DNA from: Garcia nutans
Taxonomy: Eukaryota > Streptophyta > Magnoliopsida > Malpighiales > Euphorbiaceae
Assembly (NCBI GenBank): GCA_947685225.1
Contig: CANTUV010000051.1
Coordinates: 2,418,001 to 2,482,000, forward strand
Direction: 5' to 3'
Length of the DNA stretch: 64,000 nt
Shown here piece by piece: positions 12,647-23,511 of the stretch. Below the pieces are notes generated by a model. It saw only the letters and a program-made list of their open reading frames with translations, made no database searches and had not been told where the DNA came from. Position 1 is the stretch's first letter; the number at the start of each line of letters is the position of its first letter. The translations under genes and the position numbers were made by a program.

Positions 12647-12946
12647 AGAAGAAAAGAGTAGAATAATAAAAAGAAACAAAATAATACTATCTTTTATTAT
12701 ATGATGAAGGTCATAAGCCTTACTAATCAATTACAAAAAAAAACAATGAGCAGAATGATTTAAATAGAGGAAAAATAATAAAAAAACAGATAACTACCGA
12801 TTATATAAGAATTAGCTATTCAATGACTATCCTTATCTTTATCACATATCTCCTTCAAATTTTTAAGAGTCCATATTTTGAGGGCAACCTTATCATTCTC
12901 AATACTAACGTGTTGCACATTTGAGATAGAAGGAGTACTGTTAATA
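12647..12946 (-). repeat. 3' LTR of the TRIM-like element
   Basis: 300 bp, near-identical to 13847-14148 with a few substitutions and small A-run indels. It is bordered on the left by the AACTG duplication and on the right by the purine tract. Confidence 0.9.
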
Positions 12947-12955
12947 TCCTCCCGC
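12947..12955 (-). other. Polypurine tract of the TRIM-like element
   Basis: Minus-strand GCGGGAGGA directly next to the 3' LTR. Confidence 0.75.
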
Positions 12956-13209
12956 AAACTGAGCCGAGATTTGAAGGCTCAGTTTGGTGTTCTTGTGATT
13001 CTTTATGCTTCTCAAACTGCATGGGAAGTTTTTTTTTTCAATCCATTGACAAGTATGCGAGTTTCTTCTGATTCTTAATGCCTCCAAACTACTTGAAAAA
13101 TAAAATAAAATAAATGAAAAATGAAATTTTAAATCCCACTGACAAGTCCGTAACTTTCTTGAAAATGACCAGACGTTTGCCATTTGTGTGGTTTTTCTTT
13201 GAATTGGTT

Positions 13210-13350
13210 GTTCTCTACACAACGAAATTGTGTTGTGTGAGATTGGAATTTTTATTTGTTCTCTACACAACGAAACTGTGTTGTGCGAGATTAGGGTTTT
13301 TGTTTGTTCTCAACACAATGAAACTGTGTTGTGTGAGATTGAAGATGGAA
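13210..13350. repeat. Three tandem 48-bp units inside the TRIM-like element, each with an inverted repeat
   Basis: Units start at 13210, 13258 and 13306, an exact 48-bp period. Each contains ACACAA and a downstream TTGTGTTGTG-type arm that can pair with it. The open frame on the plus strand through this block simply reads the repeat (LYTTKLCC repeated) and I do not regard it as a gene. Confidence 0.85.
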
Positions 13351-13834
13351 CCTTTTTTGTTTTTCTGAAATATGACTTGCAATTCTGTCGATTGAAGTAT
13401 GAAGAAGCATTTGGATTTATGAAACAATAGAAACAAATTGAACTGAACCAATATATATATATATATATATAACACAAAAGAAAAAGAAAATTGTAGCGAT
13501 TTAGAAGTCTGGAAGGAGATAAAAGGCATTTGAAAGTCTAGAAAGAAAACCCTTATGATTTACGTATTGGAAGAAACATTCAATTTGCGCAAGGTTTTTT
13601 TCCAATTTTGAGATTACTATCAACAATTAATCATCTTCAGTTTGAAGAGTTGAGTTTCTGCGATTTGGGATATGGATAGATGATTTGAAGCTCTGTCGAT
13701 TAGGAACTTTGGTTTTCTAACGAATAACGGAAACGATTGAATATCTTAAATGGCTTGATGAACTAAAGAGGAAATGATTAATAAAGGCAAAGTTTTGGAT
13801 TGTTGCAGTTTAAGGACATGCTTAGGTCCTTCAA

Positions 13835-13846
13835 GCTCTGATACCA
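13835..13846 (-). other. Primer binding site, perfect initiator-Met tRNA match (12 nt)
   Basis: On the minus strand, directly after the LTR end at 13847, the sequence is TGGTATCAGAGC, a full match to the plant iMet primer site. Confidence 0.92.
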
Positions 13847-14148
13847 AGAAGAAAAGAGTAGAATAATAAAAAGAAACAAAATAATACTATCTTTTATTAT
13901 ATGATGAAGGTCATAAGCCTTACTAATCAATTACAAAAAAAACAATGAGCAGAATGATTTAAATAGAGGAAAAATAATAAAAAAAAAACAAATAACTACC
14001 GATTATATAGGAATTAACTATTCAATGACTATCCTTATCTTTATCACATATCTCCTTCAAATTTTTGAGAGTCCATATTTTGAGGGCAACCTTATCATTC
14101 TCAATACTAACGTGTTGCACCTTTGAGATAGAAGGAGTACTGTTAATA
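13847..14148 (-). repeat. 5' LTR of the TRIM-like element
   Basis: 302 bp, the partner of 12647-12946, followed by the second AACTG copy at 14149-14153. Confidence 0.9.
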
Positions 14149-14153
14149 AACTG

Positions 14154-15455
14154 AAGCCATAATCTTTTTCTTAATTTATTATAGACTAGATTGCAAGCTT
14201 AGGATGTAGGAGTCCCATATTCCGACCCACTAAGTAACATTATTAGTAGAATGAAATATTTTGGGCCAAACTTGGTATGCATAGCCTTTTAGTTTTCTAT
14301 ATAGGTGTTTGTAGATTATTGTTTATCTTTAACCTAAGTTTTTTTAGTGGTGCATATGCTATATGGTGGTATCAGATGTTTGTTGATCTAAGATGTTCAC
14401 GGTCATATACCCGTGCTAGAGTTTATGGAACAATATCTATTTGCCCTTCCAATTGTTTTTAGTATAAAGGAACTCCAAATGTCTTCTACAAAATAATACG
14501 ATAGGTTAGTGTTTTTTTAACTGTTCCTTCATCATGGAAAGATGAAATATTTGTATACGTATTGTGCAAGTGTGAAGATGTTTGTCTCAAATCATATGAC
14601 ATCTTTGGCTTAATAGTCAAAGAGAGGTTGCAGGCACAAAATGTTCCAGAATAGCTTGAAAAGATTGTGATATATGCATTCTATTATAGATCATAAGTCT
14701 GCAATGAGTTCTCAATAAATTTGAACCACTATCAATTTCTTATAGGAGTTGCTAGGTTATGGAGAGGCACAAATGTAGGTATGGATTTGGATGTACCAGC
14801 GATAAATTCCTTGATATATATGGACTTGCCTATTGACATTCAGTAGTAAGTCAGCTTCTATTATTGATCCTTCCAACTTTCACATCTAATAATATTCCTA
14901 GTGCAACACCATATGTACCTTTAGTGGCAGGTTCACTGGCGCGTTCTTTAGGTTAATTCAACTTGCTATGCCATTGAACTTGCAAGAACCCACATGCAGG
15001 TGTGCTAAAATATTTCATCTACTTGGGTCCTTTTTGATACTCTTTCATGCATGAAGACTGTTTTTTAGAACCTACTTGTTTATTGGCAGTCCCTTACTAT
15101 TTTTCTACACTATTTGTGGTAGCTTTTTATTTTACTACTATGTTACAATTATAGGCATTCAAAGCATCTCAAATTGGTAAAAAGCCTCCTAGAGTTTGAA
15201 GAACTTTGTTTAAGGTCCTCTTCCATGTCAAAAGCACAGATAACATCCAAAACAACTGTAAGTTAACTCTTTTACTAGTATAGTTTGAAACTTCTTTCCA
15301 TTGATGAGTTGGAATGAAACAAGTGATGAGAAGTCCAGTATTATAAGTATATGGATAGCATTTGAGAATTCCAGTATTATGAGTATATGGATAGCATTTC
15401 AAATTATCATCTTCTATATTAGTTATTAGATAGTTCATCGGCTGCTAATTCCATA
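14154..15455 (+). other. Gene-like debris, not identified
   Basis: The composition is less AT-biased than the flanks, and short open pieces appear on the plus strand. Examples are GVARLWRGTNVGMDLDVPAI at about 14747-14806 and a basic piece near 15170-15260. Stops and frame changes separate them. They could be exons of the same decayed gene as the Tify-binding-domain piece that follows, but I do not recognise them. Confidence 0.35.
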
Positions 15456-15570
15456 GGGTTGTTGAAAATGTTAAGAAATGATACCTTAAAGAAGTTCCCA
15501 ACAAAGTTGAAGGATCTTCTGGATTTAGGTATATTAGAGGGATTGAAGGTGAAATACATACAACATATTT
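15456..15570 (+). pseudogene. Fragment resembling a Tify-domain-binding domain (TDBD/Jas-like) exon
   Basis: The plus strand reads LLKMLRNDTLKKFPTKLKDL, then LDLGILEGLKVKYI. The pattern of a basic segment, FPT.(L/V)K.LL..GIL.G..VKYI, is that of the TDBD found in IDM1/ROS4-like and related PHD-type plant nuclear proteins. There it contacts transcriptional partners. The piece is about 38 codons, with no start and no recognisable downstream zinc fingers. It is treated as an isolated exon fragment. The similarity rests on one short motif, so the call is tentative. Confidence 0.42.
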
Positions 15571-15755
15571 CTTTTTCTTTCTTCTTCTGTTTTTTTCTAT
15601 GCTTTTAAGTTTGGATTTTTAGCTTAGTATACTTGTGACCGTAACGGATTCACTATAGAGGCAGATAGGTTCTTAAAATATACACAAAATGCCACAAATC
15701 AAAATTCCAAATGAAAGCAAACCCCAAATATTAACAAAAAACATACATGACTTAC

Positions 15756-15934
15756 CTGTTGGGCAAATGTTGCAGCCTCGATTATAGTAGCCGCTAGGCT
15801 ACTTGGCTGTGAAGGTCCAGATGCCCCATATCGTGGGCCAAGAATGCTCTTTGCATATGCTACTCTTAAGATATGTCCATTCTTCTCAAGAGTTGTTCCC
15901 TTGGTCACCTCAAGGGCTTTAGTAGCATCTTCAA
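15756..15934 (-). pseudogene. Exon fragment of a SUPPRESSOR OF ABI3-5 (SUA)/RBM5-like RNA-binding protein
   Basis: The minus strand encodes VEDATKALEVTKGTTLEKNG, then HILRVAYAKSILGPRYGASG, ending in SLAATIIEAATFAQQ. This matches the end of an RRM (RNP-type LRVAYAK strand) and the linker that follows in plant SUA, a splicing regulator related to human RBM5. The last codon is followed by CAG then GTAAGT, a good donor site at 15756/15755. A possible acceptor AG lies just before 15934. The reading frame is intact over about 59 codons. I find no neighbouring SUA exons within several kb on either side. A plus-strand fragment of another gene lies 190 bp away, so a transposed or captured fragment is likelier than a live gene. 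Confidence 0.6.
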
Positions 15935-18900
15935 CTTACAAAATATCAAATATTACTCAAATCTATATATTATATATATATGTATATATATATATATATA
16001 ACAAGGATAAAAGAATTGTTTTGAGAGTGACACATTGTCAATTTGTTAAAAAAGTGCTCTCTCTTTTTTTTTTTCTCTTTTTAATTAATTTTAATAATTT
16101 ATATAAAATTTAATAATTAATCATATTTGTGAATTTTAATTTTCTATTAAAAATTACATATTAATATATTTTCATAATATTGATTAAACAAATTATATTT
16201 GTGACATTTAATTTTCTATAAATTAATTACACATTAATATAATTAAAAAATATTGATTGATTTATATATTAAATTAAATCAATTATACATCAATAATTTA
16301 TTTAAATAATTAATTCATTTATTTAATAATTTATTTGTAATAATAATTAATTTATATTTTTTTAGAAAATTTAAAATTTAAGCAATGAAAAATATTACTT
16401 TTAATATTTCTAAAAAAATAATTATATGTTGATAATTTGTATTAATAATAATTTCAATATAAATCTACAATTATAAATGTCCATACTTACATTTTCTCTC
16501 TATTTAAAAAAATTTGCTTGAATTTATATTTTTTTTATTTTTTTCTCATATTTTATAGAATTCATGATTTTGTTTATAATAAAAATATGTGCAGATTTCA
16601 TTTTTGATTAGTAAAAGTGTCAAGTTATGGAATAAAATAATTTTGTTCATCAATATTTTTTCAATAAAATTGTCACGAAAATCAAAATAAATATTTTATT
16701 TTATAATTTTTATAATAAAATTTATAGTTAATTTACATATAAATTATTTTATATTTATTTATATTTTGTTATGATCGTTACCAAACATCGCGCGGTAAGG
16801 GACTAATATCATAATATTTCAAGAAATCAACTTGCATTTATTGCATAAGTTAGATGGAATCCTGCATAGAGAACAATCTAAAAGGGAGAGAGAAAGAAGG
16901 TGAAGGAAGCAGTTAAAAAAAGATATTAAAATTTTCCAAGGGGGACATGAAACTAATAGGATATTTGTCAAAAGTCAAGTATCACCGTTGAGCTAAACTT
17001 GATATCAGTAGCATTATGAATATGACATCCTTCCCATGCTCCATGCTATTGCTATAATTTAGTGTTGGTTTTAGAGTGTAAATAGGAAATTGATAATCAT
17101 CAGTTTTCCTCTCTTCCTATACTACTAAGTTTTCTTGATAAAAAGGGTAAGATTTCATTGTAGAGTCCGCTAAATATTTCAACTTCAAACTTTTAAATTA
17201 GTTTAGGTTTCTTATAGATGAAATTGACAGTGGCTGGGGATAGAATTAGACATAAGACTTTTGGGTTAAAATATCAGTTTATAGGTTTCACAATTTGGAG
17301 GGAATGACAGTACGTTATCCGATAGCAATTAAGAGAAAATGTAGAGTGAACAAAATATGGGGAAGAAAAAAAGCAAACTAAAACTCAAAACCTTAGTGGG
17401 ACCTTAACTAAGAAATTTTGCATAAAAACTGAGAAGATAGACTTAGATGCAAAGAATACGAGAATAAACCTTTTAAGACTTCCAGAAAGGTCAAGCTTTA
17501 CTCAAATTACCAAAAGCATTGCAAAAATACATCTGCTTCTGTTGATAAAAGTACCAAATCGCATAAAACAAAATAAATTGCAAATCAATTACTTATGAAG
17601 CAACCAAATTCAAAAGTTTATGTACGTATGAATCATTGCTTTTATTTTCTAGCTCGAGTAAAATTTTAGAAGAATGGTAATTGTTATTGAGCACAAATGT
17701 GGTGTCAAGTCTTTGTTCAAATGGTTGTGTTAAAATGTATTGAAAATAAAATATTTCCTCATCATATTGATTTGATCTATTCTATTTAAGTAATTTGGAT
17801 AGTAAGTCTTTGGAATGAAGGCTGAAATGCAAAAATTCGCTACAAAGATTGTCAACATGATGAAAGTCAAAAGGTTATTCAGTTTCAAAGTGGTTCAATA
17901 ACTCTCTATATAAGTTGCATGGCCTTTCATGTTGACAATGCACACTAAACTAAAAACGAGTCCTGTCCATTTCTTCTTAAAAAGAGAAAAATAAAAATAA
18001 ATAAAAATATTTTGGTTATAGGTATATCTAGGATAAAACTAATAATTTATTTAGTATATGACCTCTTTATCTTCATAAATTAATTAATAGTTTCAGTTTT
18101 AAAATTTACTGGTAATTATTAATTTATTAATAATATTTAAAATATAATTTTTTATCTTCACATATTGAAAGTTTCAATTAACATATTTATTAATATTTTC
18201 CTATTCATTAATAATTTATTAAATATATTAAATATTCAAACTTTCATCTTCATCATTTTATTCACTTATAAAAATTAGCTTCATTTAATTATTCATTTAG
18301 ATGTTATATTTCCCTTCAAATTATCTTTGATTGTTCAAAACCCTATTTAAATTTACCACGAGGAATCAAATGGAAAGTAATATAACAAAAATTTTTCATA
18401 AATTTGTGAATTCTTCAAAATAGTGAAATTTATATTATAAAGAAACAAGGTTATATAAAAAAGCTATGTTGAATGTAAAGAGAAATAATTATGGTAAATT
18501 TAAAACTTTTATTTCAATATTTGTTTTCTCTATTTTTATTTTTTTATTACAATAATTTTATAATTAAATATATTTTTTGTTTCAACAATAATTGTATACT
18601 TAATTTTCTCTATAAAGTGGTGACCAACTTATCATATCTTATATAATCTATAATCTTTCTCTTAGCATTGGTTCAACTATTTTTTTTTTTTGGGTCTATT
18701 ATCTAGATGGTGGACTACTCTTTTTAGAATGGAGAAAGCACCATAACCTATCTTAAAGGCTATTTTACATAATATATAAATATTAAGTTTGTATTTTCAA
18801 TTCAATTCAAAACTATAAAATTTATATAAAATTTAAAAAAGGGAAAATTACACCATATACTATATTTTGACTTTTATTTTTAATTTTATTTTTTTTCATT

Positions 18901-19559
18901 TTTAACATTTTATTTTTTTATTTTTATCTTTTATTTTTTCAAAAATATGATTTTCATATCCTTTTTGCTTCATCGCTCTTTCATTGCATCTTCTTCAACA
19001 TGGACAAACTCGGCTAATTGACAGGTGCTTCAAGCACGAGAAGTAGAACCGTTTTTATTTTGGTTGCTGTATACATTGTAGGCTTTTCATCAATCTCATG
19101 AAATTGGTTTTTGCCTAGTCTCAATGAATTGTTGGCTATTTGGCCTTTACAAGGCAACCTGGTTCATTTGATGGGCTCCCCTTGGCCTTTTCTTTGCCGC
19201 CCTCAAGGACAGTCCAAATGGTTACTGTGGACATTGGTTTGGCCTAATGGCTTGATACATACAGTGGGGTTTTGATGGTTAGAGTTTTGCTCATTTGGTT
19301 CCCTAACATGCCATTTTTTTTTTTGTTACTCTGTAATAGATTATTACAGACAAATATTAATTTGAGTGTGGTTTTGATTTTGTTTTTTGGTATTTCGTTT
19401 GCAAATATTTTAAATTTTATTGTTTGAATTTGTGTTTTGAGTTTGAACATAATAATTGAGATTTTTTTTGTTCATAAACCTAGATATATATCACATATTT
19501 AATAAAATATTTCAAAGAAATAATTTTTATAATTTTTTAATTTTTCATCACATAACAAG

Positions 19560-19740
19560 TATACTTTTTTTGTTTATATATGTCGGTATATATTGACATA
19601 TATATTAATATACGGTGATATATATTAGTTATAGAATAATAATATATGTCGATATATATGACATATATTTTAATTAGAGAATAATAATATATATTAATAT
19701 ATGTCAATATATACTAATACATGTTAGTCTATATTGCATA
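19560..19740. repeat. Simple palindromic repeat rich in ATATGTC/GACATAT
   Basis: Repeated ATATGTCGATATATATGACA-type words, each its own near inverted repeat, in about 180 bp. Such sequence can form cruciforms and is prone to length change. No coding content. Confidence 0.7.
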
Positions 19741-21455
19741 TAAAATAGCATTTTTATAATTTTAATGTTCCGTGTGTTTCGAATGTTCATGTGCACCATG
19801 TTTATAAAAAAAAACTTTTGTGTAAAGTATTTTTATAGCATTTTTTATAGTATTTTTGAAAACTAACCTTTTTTTAAAAAATTATTTTTGCAATTTTCCC
19901 AAAAAAAATTTTCTTTTACATATGAATTTAGAATTAAATACTAATGAATAAAAAAAAAAACTACCGGCAGTATTGTTTTTTCATGTAAAGGTTAATTCCA
20001 TTACTCGATTTCCTAGAGATTTATATTTTATTATAGACACATTTTTCATTTTATAATAATAAGAGCAATTAGTTAATTTAATTGAAAGTGTAAAATTATA
20101 TGATATTTTTCATTATATATATTATTTTAATATGAGATATTAAATATTTTAATAAGTAATATTAAATATAGATATAATTGACATTTATATATATCAATTA
20201 ATTTATTAAAATGATAAATATACTATCATTTATAAATTAAGAAAAATATACTTATTAATTTAGAATGGGAAGTAATTAATATTTATAATTAGATGAAAAT
20301 GATCCATTTGAACTTAGAACGAGAAAATTTTTTCAATAAAGAAGAAAAGAAGTTTTTAGCCACGTTAGTTTGAACAAATTTAATTAAACTGCAACAAGCC
20401 AACTTCTGCCAAAATATTTTTTAGAATAGAGTTTACTTCCAGAAAATTATTTTGAACAAATTATTAATTTGGTCTAGAATTGAGTTTGAAGCTAATTTTA
20501 AAAAATTGGGTTTCTGACTTTATTCTACTTATTTAAAGTTTTTAACTACTTACAAAATCATACATGAAAAAAAAACTAAAGACAATCTTTTTAAAATCTA
20601 AATAAAATAAAAGCAATTTGATAAAAAAAAATAGTGTACATACAGTGCCAAATATACTCTTTTTTAAAATTAAAGCTCCAATGAATATATTAATTTCTTT
20701 AATCGTTTATATAAATATTATTATGATGGAATTAGAGTAATGAGTTACAATATACTTTAGAGAATCTAATATATTTAGCCTAAATTTAGGCATTTTTGGT
20801 TATTTGTGAATGTGATAAATAAAAATTATTAGTGTAATAGTATAATACTATATAAAATAAATAATACTTTTTAATAGATAATACTTCTGTGATTTCAATA
20901 TGCTTTTGTGGTTCGTTGTTGTTATGCAATTGAATTTTTTGAACATTTCAAGTTGCATTTGATTTGTAGACATTTAAATGGCTATTTACTCTCTTTTCGT
21001 TAACTGATGATTTTGAAGTTTGTGTTTTCCTTTTATTTGCTTTACATTAGATTGTACTTGTATGGTTTATTTTCTTATGCATTAAAATTTTAATTAGTTT
21101 CTACTCCAAAATCTTTTTTCTAATTACAAAATTGATATTTCAATTTATTAAATTATCATTTTATATTATTTTATCAAAGAAGTATTTGAAAACAGTGTTA
21201 AATATATATATGTCAACTATTCTTCTCCAAAATTAAATTTGTATTTCAATCATTTTATCTTTTCCAAATGATTTACTAAATTTATTTTAAAAGAAAATAT
21301 TTCAAATTTCATTATTTATTAGTAACTATATATTTATGGATTTCTTTTCTTAATGATTTTAATTTTGAAAACTTCCACGCCAAAAGAAATTATTTAGCAA
21401 TAACTGCATGGATTAACTTTCATAGATCAATTAAAGGTTAAGTTATATTTAAACT

Positions 21456-21685
21456 GATAATTATAATTAGGTTTATAGTGTGAAAAGACAATAGTATCGA
21501 AATGTACAAACATAAAAGGATTTATAAAATTTAAAGGTTTAACCTTCTCATTACCTAGAAATGCTAACACACATAATAATTATAGTTAGGTGTATGGCAT
21601 GTAAATATAACTCAATAGTATATAAATGTCTAAAAATATAAGAACTTATAAAATTTAAAGGTTTAGCATTTCACTTTAAGGCGAA
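21456..21685. repeat. Tandem duplication of about 115 bp
   Basis: 21456-21570 and 21571-21685 share the order TAATTATAATTAGG, GTAT/ATAG block, CAATAGTAT, AAATGT, and finally ACTTATAAAATTTAAAGGTT (second copy) or a one-step variant (first copy). Divergence is considerable, so the duplication is old. Confidence 0.65.
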
Positions 21686-22699
21686 AACAATATCTTTTTG
21701 CATTATGCATGATAATTTATTGTTTAATCGTAAATTTTATGATCAAACAAAAACTGCATATGGCAGTTTTGTTAACTTCATCTCCCTTGGCTTATTACAC
21801 TGCTAAAAAGTTTTATGGTGTGATAACCAGTTTGATCCAAATGGATTCTCGAGCAGATGCAAAGTAACCATACCTCACACTGCTAATGTGAAAAGTTCCA
21901 AAGAGTTACACATAACTCCTGTAAAAACTAAGAAAACTATTACATTTTGTACTAAGATGTGTGTTAAAAATGGAGTTGGATAATTCTGTTGTTAGATTGT
22001 CAATCAAATAAATTTAGAATTAGTAATCTTCCAAAATATCAAAATATTTGTTAGTCAAATTTCATCATAAGATTTTATTTTTAAAATTTTTACTCCAATG
22101 AAAGATCAAAATATTCAAATTAGATTTAATTATTGTTATTAAAATATGTTTGCAATCAAAATTTTATGTTGATTTTAATTATATTATATTACTCAGTTTA
22201 TATTATTATTTACTATTTGAATTATTTATTGACATATATTTAATCATTATGGTTTAGTTTTTCTTCTAGCTTCTGTGGTTAAGACAGAGAAATTTATGTT
22301 ACAAAGAAGTAAGGCTATATAGAAAATTAGTGTTAGCTGCAAAGAGACAAAAATATGGTAAATTCAACACTCTACACTTATTACCAACTATATGAAAAAA
22401 ATTTCAACTCAAAGTTAATATTTCTAAAATTAGATTATTGATTTTTAAACGAATAGTAGTTTCATTAATTAATTTAATTTGTTGACCCCTTTGTGATAGC
22501 TAAAAATTATTAGTGTGAAGAAATTGGTCATGCTCAAAAATAAATATTACAATATTTGGGTTCATTTCTAGAATAAATGGTGAGTTATAAAGATTTACGT
22601 TTTAAGTTCTATTTATTTCTAAACCAATTTATGCTTTAATTTTTTTTTTAAAATGTTATCATTATTTTTTTTTAACTCATGGTCTAAGATATAATAGGT

Positions 22700-23511
22700 G
22701 AATCGAACTGAATTTGGAGTTTTAGAGAACCTAGTTGTGTATGCAAGTTTTGTGGTGCAATATTATGGTAAGAAGAAAGGACTCAAAAATCTAAACAAGT
22801 TTCAAACCCAAAGTTTTCCTTTTGTTGTATGGGGGAAAAGTTCAATTACCATTGTTAAAGGAGCCACCACAATCATTGAAAAAGCTTATGGATTATCATG
22901 GTGGATACGAGGCTAAGAAGTTTCATGAAAATATCAAAGCTTATAATTCTATCTTTGCATTCATTTCTATGGGCGGGAAAATTGATAGTCAGGTCAATAA
23001 GAAATATGGTCCCTATATATTTCGGCATAAGGGATAAAACTACCATCACATTGATTCACTCTTACCTCTTTTTTATCGCAAGTCAAGGTTTTCGTAGTTG
23101 TATATATATAATATAGGCAATGAAATGCAGAACAGAATTCAAGCTATCAGTTGCAATGATGAAAGGAATAGCTTGGATGTTATAATAGTTGAGGGGTTAC
23201 TTGAAAAGCTAAATGAAAACAATGTGTTGGTTTAGACATTTCGATTTGTCAGAGATAGATTCAAAATTTAAGATGTACCTGAGTTAAAGCTGTAGTTGAT
23301 TTGTAGTAGAAAATATGGTGGAAGACAATATAATTTTCCTACATCCTCAGAAGTTGTTGCATTAATTGTAGGAGATTTTGACATTGAAAATGGCCATTGC
23401 AATGTTACTGTTGAGCATAAGAGTAAAGGCTTGCAAAGGATTAGTGAATTACATCATAGCTTTATGTCAATACAATATCCACTGTTCCTCCCTTTTGGCA
23501 AAGATGGGTAT
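22700..23511 (+). pseudogene. Helitron helicase-like (N-terminal) domain remnant
   Basis: Spread over shifting frames, the plus strand shows CVCKFCGAILW (about 22738-22770), FSFCCM-like then GKVQLPLLKEPPQSLKKLMD, then KFHENIKAYNSIFAFISMGG, a YGPYIFRHKG piece, NYHHIDSLLPL, and VEGLLEKLNENNVLV. It continues with NFPTSSEVVALIVGDFD, LQRISELHHSFMSIQYPLFL and PFGKDGY. This order is characteristic of the Helitron-like N-terminal domain of plant Helitron Rep/helicase proteins, which lies before the rolling-circle and PIF1 helicase parts. Frameshifts and stops (about 22910, 23037, 23235 and 23295) interrupt it. It stops abruptly at 23511, where the LTR of the next element begins, so that element probably inserted into it. 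No Rep HUH motif or helicase domain remains here. Confidence 0.85.

Larger units (their letters stand above)
12642..14153 (-). mobile_element. Complete non-autonomous LTR retrotransposon (TRIM-like, 1502 bp plus TSD)
   Basis: Two direct repeats of 300 and 302 bp (12647-12946 and 13847-14148) flank a 900-bp interior. A 5-bp duplication AACTG lies outside both ends (12642-12646 and 14149-14153). Next to the right LTR, on the minus strand, is a perfect iMet primer site. Next to the left LTR is a purine tract. These are all the cis signals of an LTR element, yet no gag, protease, RT or integrase piece can be read in the interior. It must have been moved by enzymes of another element. LTR ends read TATTAACAG and TTTTCTTCT on the minus strand, not the canonical TG and CA. 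Confidence 0.9.
15940..22700. other. AT-rich intergenic DNA without recognised genes
   Basis: Long AT-rich stretch with homopolymer runs and no ORF that resembles a known protein. It holds microsatellite-like TA/TATGTC sequence (19560-19740), a duplicated block (21456-21685) and a pair of short dispersed repeats (about 18430-18510 and 22285-22365). The segment 18960-19260 has a more balanced composition but no readable gene. Confidence 0.6.

Noticed and set aside
13114..13430. Plus-strand frames with repeated LYTTKLCC peptides
   Set aside because: They are translations of the 48-bp tandem repeat inside a non-autonomous LTR element transcribed from the other strand.
21720..21960. Possible coding exon
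   Set aside because: A short open piece with Lys/Thr-rich text exists but has no recognisable motif and stops on both sides.
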